Positions 11,229-23,398 of a stretch of DNA of 64,000 nucleotides are shown piece after piece. Origin of the DNA: Opisthorchis felineus (Eukaryota > Platyhelminthes > Trematoda > Opisthorchiida > Opisthorchiidae). Position 1 is the first letter of the stretch. The number at the start of each line of letters is the position of its first letter. The stretch covers positions 5,712 to 69,711 of the forward strand of contig SJOL01002009.1 of NCBI GenBank assembly GCA_004794785.1, read 5' to 3'. The notes below the pieces were generated by a model that worked only from the letters and a program-made list of their open reading frames with translations, was not told where the DNA came from and searched no databases. The translations under genes were made by a program, and so were the position numbers.

Positions 11229-12060
11229 TTAGATTACCACGGCATCGGATCCAGGAAGAGCTGTGTCGTCTGTGTACTCGATATCTGTGAGTGGACGTCC
11301 TAGGGGGACTTCGAGCACACAGGCATTAGAGCCTGGTAGTGAGTCTTCCGTAATCGTATCAATGACGACGTTGAAGAGGAATGGTGAAAGAAGACAGCCC
11401 TGCCTGACACCACTTGATGTGGTAAACTCAGGCGAGAGCTTTCCGTAGACCTTTGCACGGCCGCGGGAGTTGGCGTACAGCGTTTTAAGGAGGGTCAATA
11501 ATTTATAGGGGACACCTTTGCTCCACAGACACTGCTATAGTGCCTGACGGTCCACAGAGTCAAAGGCAGCTTTCAAGTTAAAGAACACAACCGTTGTTGG
11601 TTGCTGGAAACAGTGTCGCTGTTCCGGAACCTATCGGAGGGTGAAGACACGATCGATGCATCCTCTTGCAGGACGGAACCCAGCAAGGATTTTCAAAGCT
11701 TGGTTTTCGCGGATCTGCCTCTCCCTGTGTTCAACCAACCGTCAAAGAATAAGACCAGAGAGGACCGTCGATGCCACAGCTACCAGGCCGATGCCACGGT
11801 GGTTTTCACACAGCGTTCGGGTACCATTTTTGAAAATAGGAATAACTGCCGACGTGCCACATTCTCCAGGCACTTCGTTCTTCGTTCCATATAGCACCAA
11901 TAAGCTTTGTCAGATGGGTCACCAGGGATTCTCCGCCTTCTTTGAAGACCGTCCGGTTCTGGTGCCTTGTCAAGCTTCAATACGGATATTTCGTACTTTA
12001 TTTCGTCTTCCGACGGGCGATTTAGGTTTGCATTCCATTCGCCCGGATTCTTTCAGTAGA
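11229..12060 (-). mobile_element. RTE/CR1-like LINE fragment, reverse transcriptase part
   Basis: The minus-strand reading (from about 12060 downward) shows a non-LTR reverse transcriptase: DEIKYEISVLK-like, then APEPDG (usual APGPDG), then TTSSGVRQGCLLSPFLFNVV, then EYTDDTALPGSD with YTDD in place of YADD (about 11265-11276). Stops and frameshifts break it into pieces. It is clearly the same family as the LINE at 36.6-39.2 kb, which has the same linker residues (LYANSRGR against LYGNSHGR and YGKLSPEFTTSSG against YEKLSPEFTTSSG). The 3' end is cut at 11229 and the 5' endonuclease part is missing. Confidence 0.9.
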
Positions 12061-12322
12061 ACAGTAAAACTCTAACTGTGTGTTACTATTTCTCATAGAA
12101 TGATTTATATTGCTCCTGATTCTGACAGTGAGCCTGAGAAACCTGAGTCAGCATCCTTCAGACGTGGTACTTTCCTCTTGCAGCTTGATACAGCATAGTG
12201 TTGTTAACTCTGGTAATATTTGTTTTTGATGTCTCAAAAGACTTTAAAAATTTACCTGAGGCATTTCGACATTCGTGTTTGACCACAATTCTTGCACTGT
12301 CTTGTCATGTATTTGTTTTTAG

Positions 12323-12528
12323 CCAGTCATCGCCGTCCACTTTTCGGTTCTATCGCTGTGATATGTGCTGTCCTGCTTTTTCTACACAATGCAAACATAT
12401 GGAGCTTGAAGCAGATGGCACCAGTTGAACTCTCGTGGCTGGTTCTCTTCGCCTTGCTGTTTTCTCTCCTTATGGTTTGTTCGATTTACCGGATTCGGGC
12501 AGAAGCCAGCAACGATGCTGTTCATCAT
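12323..12528 (+). CDS. Putative internal exon of a membrane protein (exon A2)
   Basis: A 206-bp open segment between the acceptor TTTGTTTTTAG (12322) and the strong donor CAT|GTGAGT (12529). It starts two bases into a codon and yields 68 codons. The translation has two hydrophobic segments (LFGSIAVICAVLLFL and LSWLVLFALLFSLLMVCSIY) separated by HNANIWSLKQMAPVE, and a polar tail RIRAEASNDAVHH before the donor. This reads as two membrane helices. IAVICAVLLF loosely recalls a segment of the SLC30A5 N-terminal domain, but the match is too short to name the protein. A shorter version ending at ATG|GTTTGT (12475) is possible. Confidence 0.45.
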
Positions 12529-12649
12529 GTGAGTCTTTTTCCTGATAATTGGTCTTACTAGTCCGACCAGGTCCAAAATCCAGGTGTAAAAACATCTGTA
12601 TCTTCTTCGGATCGATTCATCATAGGAGAAGACTCGTATTATTGACTCT

Positions 12650-13140
12650 GTGGGTATGATTGCAGTTCAGTCAGTCACTCAGCCACAAGCCGGGTACCGT
12701 AGTACAGTGGCTGCAGCAGTTGCGGCTTCTTTGATCGAGGATAAGGAGAATAAGGAAGAGACACGCGTTATAGACGATGGTCCAGCTAGTTCGTTGACGT
12801 TGAATGGTTTTGTGTGTCTGGCATGACAGGGAGTGCGAGTGTTACGCACTGAAGGGGATAAGTTTGATGCAGAACGTGCCGCGTGACAGCCATATCTGTC
12901 TGGGTCACTGATCATGGGTGTGTCTCATCCTGGGGTCCTCATTTGGGAAGATGGTGGTTGCCAACGCGGCTACGTTGACTGGAAAGAGCTTTCATGTTTC
13001 GTCTCCAAGTCATGGACTAATCGCTCCTGAGTCGTCTCCATATGACCAGCTGATCCAGCGAGCGAGGGAGGGTTGCCTTTCCGGGTAATCATCTGGCACA
13101 CCTCAGAATTACGGATCCGATGTTATATTGGTTCCGGTTG
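12650..13140. repeat. Dispersed repeat family R3, copy 1
   Basis: This aligns with 54590-55110 in the same orientation. The clearest shared block is CTTTCCGGGTAATCATCTGG, then TACGGATCCGATGTT a little further on (13078-13120 against 55059-55105). Other parallels are GATAAGTTTGATGCAG against GATAAATTTGAGGCAAG, and ATATCTGTCTGGGTCAC against ATATTTATCAGGGTCAC. I cannot assign a class. Both copies lie next to a LINE fragment on their right. Confidence 0.75.
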
Positions 13141-13229
13141 TAGTGTGGCATGAAGTCAATGCACGTTTTCCCATGTCAGAAATTTATGGCGGCAAAGTGG
13201 CAATTCTCCGAATCTCGAGGGATGTGTTT

Positions 13230-13870
13230 ACCACGCTAAAGTATAGGCTGTTTTGTTATGTGATTGTGAGGCGTCGCCTCCGTGAGCAGCGCAACTGATC
13301 TTCGATACCCATTGTCTCACTCCTACGGGGCTCGTGTATGCCGGTGTCAGCAAATTCGTAACATTAATTGGAAAGCGAGTGTTCGGTGGTTCAATAGGGA
13401 CATGAATCAAGGACTGTCTCCTAAAGCTACGATAGTTTGATCGCTTATTGCGCATTCTTAATGACATTTTGCTGAAAGTATTGTTTTCCGTGTCCAATTC
13501 AGTGTGGCGCAAACAAATAGGCTATCAACTTTGGCCTGGCAGAGGGTATGAATGTGATTACGATAAGTATGTCCACTGTCGGTACGACTCGCCTTCCAGG
13601 ATGGGATACGCATGATCTCACTGGTTGGAGATGCTGTAAGTAATGGCTGCAAATCAATCTGTGGTGTTCTTGTCACTACCTATCTTGCGTACCCGAATGA
13701 GTGTCTGGACATGTACGAACATCGGAATGGTCGTGGTAGGCCTCTTCCCCATCCACTCTCATTCTCTTCTTCGTAATAATTCTGAAGTATGTTGTGGTAA
13801 TACTGTGCTGTCGATGAGACTTATGATGATGAAGATGATGGTTGCCCAGGATGAAAAAGAAGGCTTGTTT
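13230..13870 (+). mobile_element. LINE 3' end, heavily decayed
   Basis: This aligns with the reverse complement of the LINE 3' end at 40.6-41.3 kb. Shared traces include TTTTCCGTGTCCAATTCAGTGTGG (against the codons for LFSVSYSEW), the GGCAGAGGGTATGAA block, and the tail with CATCCACTCTCATTCTCTTC. It ends in an irregular GAT/ATG trinucleotide tract (about 13820-13845), like the microsatellite-type 3' ends of RTE elements. All frames are interrupted. Confidence 0.7.
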
Positions 13871-13899
13871 GATGTACCTCTGATTCAAACTCCTGGCCC

Positions 13900-14530
13900 A
13901 ACTGCAATTAGGATAGTGTAAGGTTTTGTTCGGGGATCATTCACCTAGCCACTGACTCAGGTTTGAACCACAAGGCGGCGGTTGTTATAGTTATTTTGAG
14001 GGACCCTCCTCGGAGCCAATGTTTCAGTAGTCTATCCCATTTGGCTGCTGGGAATTGGCCTGGCTAGAGCGTTGAGAATAAGACATAGATCCCTGACGAT
14101 TCTGCAACCCACAGTAGATACGTTTGGAACCTAGCCATGGTCATGACATGGTTTATTCGTTTTTTTTCAGACCGTACTGGACGATGCACTAGCGGTCACG
14201 GTCAACTGTTGGGCGATAGGAGTTTTCCATTTTTAGGGCTGGTCTGTTCTAACGTGTCGTTCCTTAGGGAAAGGCAGCATCCCTGCTTCCATGATTGATT
14301 GCCTGAAGGATAGGCCTTGCTGCTTTCACATTCCAATCGCTGAGGATAGTACGAATTTGCCATCAGACAGCGTAGGTAATGCGATTTCTTGCGGTGCAGT
14401 AAGTCAATGTTCTTTGGCTGCTCCCCATTGGCTTTTCGGGCATGGTTGAATCTTAGGGAACTGAGTTTTTGCCAGTGTCACTCGCAGAATCAAACAAGAG
14501 TGATGTCAATGTGAATTCTACACATCCCGC
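13900..14530. repeat. Dispersed repeat family R4, copy 1
   Basis: This aligns with 56880-57570 in the same orientation. Shared blocks include CGGTCACGGTCAACTGTTGGGCGATAGGAG against TGGTCACGGTCGATCTTTGGGCGATCGGAG, CCTGCTTCCATGATTGA against TGGCTGCTTCCATAAAT, and GCTGAGGATAGTAC against GCAGAGGACAGTAC. No open frame survives in either copy, so the class is unknown. Confidence 0.78.
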
Positions 14531-14559
14531 AAACACCTACAACTGATCAAAAATTGCCC

Positions 14560-14900
14560 AGCAGGTTTCAACCGTCCGTGACGCTACCTCAGTGGGATGT
14601 CCTGGAGGTGGGTCAATCGATCGACACAACCAAGACAGGTAATGGGTCGTCGTTCGAGCCGTCGGGCAAACCAATCACATGGGTCAAGCGTTATCATATT
14701 CTCCTGTCCAAGCATGAAAGTTCAGATGCGTCCATCGTGCGCTGGTGTGGTAATGATAACACACTCGCCTCGCATTTTAAGTGCCCGGAGTTCAAACCAC
14801 GCCACGACCAAGGACGTGCACTGGTGATGAGCTACAATGGGAGTGAAACTCGAATCGAATTCTTCCCCAGTAATTACGCCAGGGCAGGAGGACGACTGTT
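14560..14900 (+). repeat. tRNA-like dispersed repeat family RY, copy 1
   Basis: The reverse complement recurs at 21130-21400 (shared GGTCAATCGATCGACAC and TCAGATGCGTCCAnCGTGCGCTGG). The core resembles a tRNA: GTGTGGTAATGATAACACACTCGCCT for the A-box arm, about 14748-14773, then CCCGGAGTTCAAACC for the B-box arm, about 14785-14799. This is not the abundant SINE but may be a second tRNA-derived SINE. A 120-codon open frame crosses it (14554-14916), but because it translates the repeat I do not count it as a gene. Confidence 0.75.
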
Positions 14901-14919
14901 CGAGGAGGGCGACTGAGCG

Positions 14920-17900
14920 ATGTGAACGCGAACATCACTCCTTTTGCCCTCTAAGATACACTACTTGCATACCCAAGTAGTTGGTGTTCAAACTGAAAAT
15001 CTGTCTCCTCAAGGGAGATATTCGAACTGGTTGAGGTGAGATTACGAATTCGTTCTTAGATTTTCAGTAAAACGAAGGTTGAACCACTTCTTTGATTGTG
15101 AAGTTCATCCATACATGCGTATTCCTGCTCAGCATGTTTTGACTTGCCCATCTGTTGTAAGGCGCTAGTCTTCTGAAGAATACAACCTACCACCAAATTG
15201 TTGTTTACTTGTTTCTGTTTTCTCGTCTGTGTTCCTGCAGGTACTTTCCGTGTGAAGTAAGTAAACGCCTCCGATTGTCGTTTTTTGCCTTACTTTAGTG
15301 GAGATAGTCAAGTACTCGTTTGAAGGCAGTTTCATTTCATCATAACTCAGTAACTCGTGCCGACGCAATTATCCGCCCCGGACAGGGGTTTATAGTTCTA
15401 CACTACTTCAGCACCATCATAACAGTCTATTCCAGAACGTCATTTTGTCAGCGTTTGTAAAACTGGTTGGAGCTGAGACAAAATCTATAAACGAGCTGGT
15501 TTTCGTTCAGATTGCACATCAAACAGCATAATTTGCGAATCGGAACTTTGCAATGCATTTGCGATCCACCAGTGAAAAAATATGTCAGGAAGGAGGTGCT
15601 TCTGAATGTTCTGTTGCCAGTACTTCCATGAAGTTCCAAAATCTGGAACATTCGTGGTGCACAAACGCATAATCAAAGGGAGCGTGTATAATGGTAGCCA
15701 ACTCATACAAAGTGGCTGCTATAAACGACTAGTGTTCGTGTCGCCTCACGGAAACTGAGTAGAAGCTATAAAAGATAAGTGCTTGCGAATGATCGCAATA
15801 AGTTTTGGAATACTTTTTTTCTTGGTGCGACCATTGCTGTCGGTACCTCTTCACAACGTACCATGACGCATGACTTAGCAGAAAGGAATAGTGAATGCCT
15901 CAAAAAAGTTGAACTGTCTTTGATTTGCTCCTACTTCCAGGAGAGTTTCCTGAACCCCCCTTCTGTGCTTGGCTAGTAGTGTTGCAATGCACGCCTTCCA
16001 CCTGATGCCTGGTGGGTTGTTTCACAGATTGTTGCAAATTTTATAAGTCCACCTATTTCGGGAAAAGCTCAGCCGTTTTCCTTGACAGCTGAATGACAAG
16101 TCTAGGTCACTGTGTTGGCAATATGCTGAAATACTGGTAGTTCGGGTGCGCTTGTTGGTTGTTGGTCAGGTGGTTGTTCTGTTTTCCAAGCGGGACAGTT
16201 GGCTTGCGGGGAGACATCGTCTGTGCGGGCACTGGTAATGAAATGCTTGCAAGTTAATTCCGAAGCTCGGCGAGCAGATCAGCAGCCACGTGACTAACAC
16301 TCAATAGATCACCATGATATCTATTTTTAATGATAGACGGCCAATTCGGGAGAAAGGTGTTAACTCCATGCTTTTTTTCATCCAGCAGGGATTGCGACAG
16401 GAAAAACCTAGGTTTATCTCAAAGGTTCCCTTCCTTTTCTGGAGTGCTTCATTGTTGGCCAGTCTATCTTAATCTCGTCGAATCTCTTCGCCATATAGAT
16501 GCTTATCACTGCCAGTTATGCATACATTCTTTGATAATTGTGATTATCACTGTTTTTTATTTGTTTGACAGCTTTCTTGCAAACCACTTCAATCCACATA
16601 AGGAGTTATTGACCTTGGTTTATTTGTTTATCACCTTTCTTTGATCCTCCAGATCCATGTGGCTTCGGTTGGTATAGGCATACTGCTTTGTATATGCTGT
16701 GTTGCTACCACTCAACGGGTCCCCAAAAGCTTTGAGTAAGTCTGTGGACTTTGAGTTTAGCTAAAAATATCACATGGGAGATAGCTATTGTAGCCCCAGT
16801 GTTGTACGTTTACTCGTCCGGTTCTTATCAAGGAGGGGAACATCTTCATCGTCATCATTGACAGCAATACACTAGCAATACCCACTAGAGGGTAACTGCC
16901 ATACGGCAACGAGGGAAAAAGCCTTGGTAAAGGGTGAAATTAAAGGAAAGGGTAGGGAATTCATGCGAATAAAGTCCCGTGTCATCAAGGAAAACTGTCA
17001 AGAACAGTTTGAACAGCATTAAAATATACACATCTGAGCATCATGTCTGATCAAGGCGTTGTCAGCGGAAGGAAAAAGAAATGCCAAATAAAGGAACAAA
17101 TCTGGTGTTGAATAATCGTCACACAACTAACGAGCCTCACCCAATTTTTGTACGGTTGAACCCTTTTCAGAAAGGAAACCCTGAAGTAATACACTCAGTC
17201 GAATATCGGGTCGTACAAACGGCGCATGCTACTGGTTGCCTCCGTCTCTCATTTTTCTGGATGTGACCTGTATGACATGTTGCTGTCAGGAGTTTTACTC
17301 GGCGATGATCACTGGGTGTAGATCTATTTCCTTCGGATTAAGTCACCCGTTTTCGCTAGCTGTCGGGTCGGACGTGACCTGTTCTTGTGACAACTTTCTA
17401 TTGTTTTGGGCCTGGTTTAGCAAAAGCTGCTAACCTTCAGTTTCAGTCGATTTGAACACCATAAGCATATCAGTGGACAACCCAAACACAGGTTCAGACG
17501 GCTCTGTTCCCTCCCACAGGTTTTGTCAAATCCAGTGAAATTGTGTTAATAGGTTACTGGTATGACTCGGCAGTCAGCTGACTGAGAGTGAGAGACCGAA
17601 CAAACCATTGTTTTCGGTTATTCGTTGTTATGTCAAAAAACGCTTAGGTTTGAGGACGAGATAAACGTACACCCTTAACCAGCGAACTCTTTGGATTGGC
17701 CGACCTTTCATGCCATTGAAATATTGTTGGTTATTCGTCGCGCAACCGTGTTCTGGATTCCGCGTTTGCTTGTCACGAACCAACCATCGCCGCGGGACAA
17801 TGTATACTGTCCTCTTCAACAAGTGATGATGGATTTGTTCGGATTTCATATCCGTGTGGTTCAATGCACTGCCGAAGTTGTTGATATCCACGAAGCAAAT

Positions 17901-18095
17901 CTATTTGGTTCGTTATAAACAGGCATTCTGGACAATCTTCTCTACAGGGCGAGGGAACAATGTTTTTCTTCGTATGGTTGCAATGTTCACCAATAATTTA
18001 CTCGAATTCATTGGAGTTTCTATGGGTAGACTGACGCTTGCTAGTTTATTGGGGTTTTTAGGGCATAGATCTGATGATTACTTTGCCTCTCTAAG
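14920..18095. other. No recognised gene; one small shared repeat
   Basis: About 3.2 kb without a supportable exon. A segment near 16240-16315 (GCGAGCAGATCAGCAGCCACGTGA) matches 25940-26010 (GTGAGCAGATCAGTGGCCACTTGA) and marks an old dispersed repeat. Confidence 0.45.
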
Positions 18096-18288
18096 CATTC
18101 TTCTTCTTCCTCATTATAATGACCGTTTCCCTGCTTACTTCAATTTTATTCCAGTGGTGGCGGCTGGTTAACTGGTCGCCTAAGCTTCATCCTTCCGGTG
18201 TGCACCATCTTCTCCGTTCTGCCAGTCATTCTTTTTCGACACATAGAACCGGAAATGTTGGAAATCATGGCGACCTTATTTACCTTAG
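18096..18288 (+). CDS. Putative internal exon (exon A3), one membrane helix
   Basis: The acceptor is the pyrimidine-rich TTTGCCTCTCTAAG (18095). The donor is the near-consensus TTAG|GTGAGT (18289). The 193-bp segment begins with two bases of a split codon, carries 63 codons, and ends two bases into the next. It encodes a hydrophobic helix (FFFLIIMTVSLLTSILFQWW) followed by a polar, histidine- and serine-rich tail (HHLLRSASHSFSTHRTGN). Its end phase fits the start of the exon at 28137, which is consistent with both being in one gene. The family is not recognised. Confidence 0.42.
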
Positions 18289-19740
18289 GTGAGTGTCCCC
18301 TCAATTAGAGCTGTTTATGTCTGATCTTTACGGAGTTTATACTTCTCGCATTTTTCGGGCTAATTTGGGTAATATTGATTCATAAAACAGTGAGAGTTAT
18401 CACCGTTCTGTGACGCTGTGGTCATGATGTGTTTGCGTGTGTCACATGAATAAAGCTGGATGTAGAGAAATTATGAAGCTTTTTTCCGTAGAGTGACAAA
18501 ACTGCTATGGTTTTAGGACTTTAGCTTACAGTGTCAACACGTAGTGGTGTTTTAGAATCCGAGAACACACAACGTTAGAAGGTTGACATGGGGTGGATGC
18601 TATTTAGAGGTTGCGCAGTGACTGGTCTTCGTTTTTGACCAATGAGTTTATGAGGTGTAATTGATGTTGCCCGTCTTATACAGGGAAGGGTGAGCCAGTT
18701 GTTTGCGTCTGGCTTTTACTGCAACTTATTCGAGGGTGATTGGATCTAACTTGCCTAGCGGTTTTCATCAAGGACGAAATAGAGTTCCGTAATTTTATTC
18801 TGCTTTACACCCGCATGTAGACATGTCCTACATACTGATAGCAAGTTGTTCCCTTGTGATCTGAACAATCAGTTCTTGGGGCTTCTTCGCACACACACCG
18901 CACCTGAGGTTGTTGTTGTTTTCTGTAGAATTCCCTTGATGTACTCCTTTAATCTATTCAGTATTTGTATTGACTGCCGCGCAAACGTTCGTCTCCTCCT
19001 ATCGTTGTTTTAACAATTTTGAGATCATTATTTTTTTCCATTCTTGACATTACTGATGTTACCTGTCTTGTGCAGTGAGCTTGTAGCTGACGGTAACTGC
19101 ATCTCTGTTGCCGTCGGTTACAGGGTCAAAAGGGTTCCTATTGTGAGCATATCTCATCAAGCGAAAAACCGAATTAGACAATCGGCACAGCGTGTGGGGT
19201 AATAATGTGACGTGAATGCAAAATTACTCGATACACATGTCCGTATCTATCTGTTTGGGTAAAATGAATTTGACATTTATGCATACCGTCATAGCAGTAA
19301 TTTTTTTTTAGCTAATTGGAGTTCCTGCTTGAGTTTATTCCTGACACAGCGTGATACGAAACCCCGTGGTAGATAACTGGATGCCGAGCACACTTATCGA
19401 TCGTAACGTGTGACCACTAGGTTCATTCCCTTTACTGGTATATTCTTTTGAATCTTCAAATAAATTAGAATGGTTTAACGGGATTTGGTCATCATTATCG
19501 ACTCCTGCTGTTACTGATAGAGAGGGTAATGATGCACTCAAGAAAGATGTGGTAGATTTCCTGGTTGTAAAAACGAAGAATTACCTAAAAGTCCAAACCA
19601 AAAAAATGTAGACGATGTGGGCGAAGATGTGTCGTGTAAGGAACTGGTCGCCTAATCTTTCACGCTAGTGCACAATGACGGTTGTTAATTAACGGCAAAA
19701 CGAGTTCTAATGAGCTATACAGGTGAAAAAACAATAATAA
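18289..19740. other. No recognised gene (possible intron)
   Basis: No exon or repeat supported. If exons A3 and A4 belong together this is intron. Confidence 0.4.
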
Positions 19741-19919
19741 TCGTTCAGCTGTAACACCCTTTCGGTGCCTAACTACCATGTTACCCAAAGGAAGCACGAG
19801 GGCTGGACTACTGCCAGGTTGCCCAAGCCCAGACAGGGGAAGTCGAGAGGCAGAGGTTGGGTTCGAACGTCGGATCTTCTGGTTAGTAGATTCGAGCTCT
19901 AACCACTGAGCCACCTCGC
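19741..19919 (-). mobile_element. tRNA-derived SINE, copy 5
   Basis: Full-length reverse-strand copy running from TCGTTCAGCTGTAACACCCT to CTAACCACTGAGCCACCTCG. The B-box complement is GGGTTCGAACGTCGG. It has several private changes, so it is an older copy. No clear target-site duplication was found. Confidence 0.93.
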
Positions 19920-21125
19920 TTTGGGGAGGCAGACATTTTACAGCTAAAAGGTAACAACAAAGTAGCACAGCGTGCGAGAGAGTTCTTCGACTGTTGTCTA
20001 TAGAATCCTCAGACCAGTTTCCTTTTGAATGGTTGTTGTTAATGCTAGGCTGAGCATACAACTTCGCGCATGCATTGTGTTGATCCGATAGAGTTGGCAT
20101 TCGAATCAAGTTCAGAAGGATTGCTATACATGACTAGACCCTTGATACACCAAACCATGGTTCTGTAGTATTTCGTTGCTTGATCTTGACACGAAACGCC
20201 TCTGCAAGAACCCACATCACGTGACAAAATGTGAAACTGGGTTGAAGATCAGTTCGCAGTATGAAAGCTGTTTTTTGTCACTCTTCGAATCTACGAGGTC
20301 GTGATTGATTTTCCACGTGTCTACTCGTGAGATAGTTCATGTGCCTCGCGGAACACGAATCACCTCACATCTTCCCATTTTGAAGCAGGCTCAAGACACA
20401 GCATCGCAGTATTAGGTGACGCAGGTGTTCTTGTTGCAACCTTAGCTCTTTGTGACAGTTAACTATGACCGTCCTCAAGTATAGGTTAGTGCACGGGTAA
20501 TGGCGCTCTTTTCAACCGAACATTGTGTAACCTGAAGATGATTGTATTCCATCCAGGTCGTTCTGGACATACGTATTTCACGTGACCACCAGCTACACAT
20601 GGCATTCATGACTGGAAGACGCACGCGTTCTACAGCAGTGATTTAGATCTAAGTCATGATTCTACTTGCTCTTTTTGCATTTACGTTTCTCATTAGACGT
20701 CATTCCGTATAGTTGCAAGATGAACGTGCGGACAATCAGAAAGCCACTGATCTCTGTTCACTCTGCTATTATCAGTCAAAGCATGGTTGAACATTGAAGG
20801 GTCTCGGGAGGAAACGTTTGGCTGTTCGGACTGTGTACGGAAAGATCACTTGAGTACTGAAAAACAACTGAGAATATCCCTAATGGGAGAAGGTTGGTCA
20901 ATGCCACAGCTATAGGTCGCGACCAGAAACGAAAAGATTTGATGATCAAACTCATAGAAATTACAAGAAGGTTGAGAGGATATATATGTGGAACCAACAG
21001 AGGAAAAATCTCGAAGGAATTCAACAGTTTTGTGTCGTATTCGACAGAGAAGCAGTACGCATTCACATCACTCTTGTTAGGATAGTCCTATTTCTGTCTT
21101 GGCGCAATCATTCTTGTTAGTCTAC
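19920..21125. other. No recognised gene
   Basis: Short open frames only. Nothing with paired splice signals or a repeat match that I can support. Confidence 0.4.
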
Positions 21126-21129
21126 ACCA

Positions 21130-21410
21130 CAGGGGGAAGCACCGGGCTTGAGTTTCTCTCTTATTAGAGCTCATCTCCAATGCACATCCTGGGCCGTGGT
21201 GAGGTTTGCAATCCGAACATCTAAAATGCGAGGCTAGCGTGTTACCACTACTTCACCAGCGCACGCTGGATGCGTCTGAATTATCCCCACGTCCAAGCAG
21301 GCAAACGTGGTAACGCTTGACCCATGTGATTAGTTTGCCCGACGCCTCGAAAGACGACCAAGTAAGTGTCGATCGATTGACCAGCCTTTCAGGACTTTCT
21401 AATCAGATGG
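21130..21410 (-). repeat. tRNA-like dispersed repeat family RY, copy 2
   Basis: Reverse complement of 14560-14900. On the minus strand it reads GTAGTGGTAACACGCTAGCC, then CGCATTTTAGATGTTCGGAT and GCAAACCTCAC. This keeps the tRNA-like A/B-box spacing and is followed by the conserved flank containing GTGTCGATCGATTGACC on the plus strand (21366-21382). Confidence 0.75.
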
Positions 21411-21429
21411 TGCCATTCAAATCTAACAG

Positions 21430-21600
21430 TCAGGCTATTAATTTTACACAATGTACTACTCGTAAGGTTGCTGAAAATTCTTCGACAGCCCACGACCGGT
21501 TTCGCCCTGCATGGAAACATCACAAACGAGAGATTCAGCTGGGTTCCACGTGAGTCTCTCGCAAAACCAAATTGATTTGCAAATGAGTGTATTCCTTGAA
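21430..21600. repeat. Foldback repeat family RX, rearranged copy
   Basis: The first half (AAGGTTGCTGAAAATTCTTC, ACAGCCCACGACCGGTTTCG) is collinear with 59538-59582. The second half (CATCACAAACGAGAGATTCA through GATTTGCAAATGAGTGTATT) is the reverse complement of 59648-59755. This copy is therefore inverted internally relative to the 59.5 kb copy, as expected if one arm of a two-armed inverted repeat was lost. It directly follows the RY repeat. Confidence 0.8.
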
Positions 21601-21609
21601 AGTCAGGCT

Positions 21610-23398
21610 ATTACTTCGTAGGGCCTGTCTCGTCGGTTGACAGTGGGTAAAACATCTTGAAGCTTTGAAGCTCAGAGTAGCTTGGAACTAAAGCTTCTTG
21701 AACAGGGTATCGCTGTTTTCCCAAACCTTATTTTCGGATTCAATGATGTTGTCGGAATCTCACTGTTCACCTTTACGAACCTCTTCCGGTCAGTTCGGGA
21801 AACTGGAAAGGTGATTAATGGCTGATGCCTGGCGACTGGTATTTTCTCAAAAAACCTTATGTACTAACCGCAGAAGCTCCAGTCTGGTTTCCTTCGCATC
21901 GAAGTCGCCCACCCGAATTTTGTTACCCCAGTATTCTGTCGATCCTGCCTCATGGGCAGCAGTGACTCGGAATACTCTTGGAGCCTACTCATCCTTGTCT
22001 GGGGGCAGTTGCTTTAAAAGAAAGTGAAACAGACATCTCTGAGGAATATATGGACCTTCATCCGCTTGTGGGTGTAGTGAACACCATATCACGTTACGAG
22101 AGGCACTAGAGATCCTGGAATTATGTCGGCAGTCGACGATCTTAATACTGTAGTCAAGAAAGCTACAGTATCAAATGTTGTTTAGAGTTGTCTGCTGTAC
22201 AGAATGATGCCAGCGAAATGTGTTTATACTATGGGAGCTTTCTGTGCTATGTTTGAAGATCTACAGGAAACCGAGCGGTGCGTTCACTTCGTCAGTAGGG
22301 TTCGTCGGTCTCTCCTCTCAATTTTTTTGGTTGATGGAATAATGGAATGTCACTGGGAAAATGCTGATTCATTGCTATAGGGATTTTTCAGGGCGGCATG
22401 CTGACCGACATCTAGGATGTAGGTGTCATTGTTCTTTTGACCTCTTACTTTTACACGCCACAGCTTTAAATCTTTCTGAAGAAAAGGTAAACCTTTGTGA
22501 TGATGTACTTTGCACTTTCAAATGCGAACTCATGCACAAGATTGGATCGCCTGAACTCTTTACGTTGCAGGTGTTCCATTTTTGAGACAAGTGTGGTCTC
22601 GTCTGGTTTTTCGTACTCCAGATGCAGTAACCCATGGAACACCAAAGAGACGCACGCGCTTGCAGTCCTCTGTGTGTTGTGCTGTCAGAGTTACATCAAG
22701 CTGTTTGCCAAAAGGTAGAGTGTATGTTACGTTCGTACAAACATTCGTTTGCGGTTTGGAAACCCGTCCTCTGTGAGACAGATGCACACAAACCTTCGTT
22801 CTTCGGTCATCGTTGCATCATCCAGCTGGCTTATAAGGGGCACACTGGTCGCTGGGACAATGGGATGATACGTAAGCATGTGTTGGGCTGTGGGTCTCGT
22901 TTTCTCCTGATGGCCCATTAAGTGAAAAGCGTAGTCTGATCACAAGAGAGTTCCCCTCTAATGTTGAGTGGATGGCTTATGAAGTAGTCAAAATGGCTAG
23001 GATGGTTGTTAGACTGTTTGCGGTATATGACCGTGTCACTTAATACAATGGGCAGAGGTCACCCACCTGGCTAGATGTCAGACGGCAGCTCCTGTCATTG
23101 GTTTACAACTTTTTGGACATGACTTGTCGTAGTCATTGGCGAACTAGCATCCACACCCTTACCAGCTTACTCTACATTACTCGTCTTATTGTTCCTTAAT
23201 TTATTCTTCCTCTACCACGCCTTCCATGGCCCCACTTTTCTACTTAGCACTTTATTCTGTAAGACCTTACCCATTGTGACGACAAGGCAGACCCCTGTGC
23301 CCGGCCATACTCGGAATGTAGAAATTATGCTTATCAAGTAAAATCTTTTATCCCAGTTTTCGCCGTATCCACAATTACCAACGTAATGCCTGAGTTCA
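21610..23398. other. No firmly recognised gene
   Basis: A possible small exon lies at about 22571-22714 (acceptor TTTACGTTGCAG, donor AAAAG|GTAGAG). It is open in two frames, one with a hydrophobic LAVLCVLCCQ stretch. Neither frame matches a family I know and the donor is poor, so I do not call it. Confidence 0.3.

Noticed and set aside
14554..14916. 120-codon plus-strand open frame
   Set aside because: It translates the tRNA-like repeat RY, whose other copy is at 21.2 kb in reverse, so it is not a host gene.
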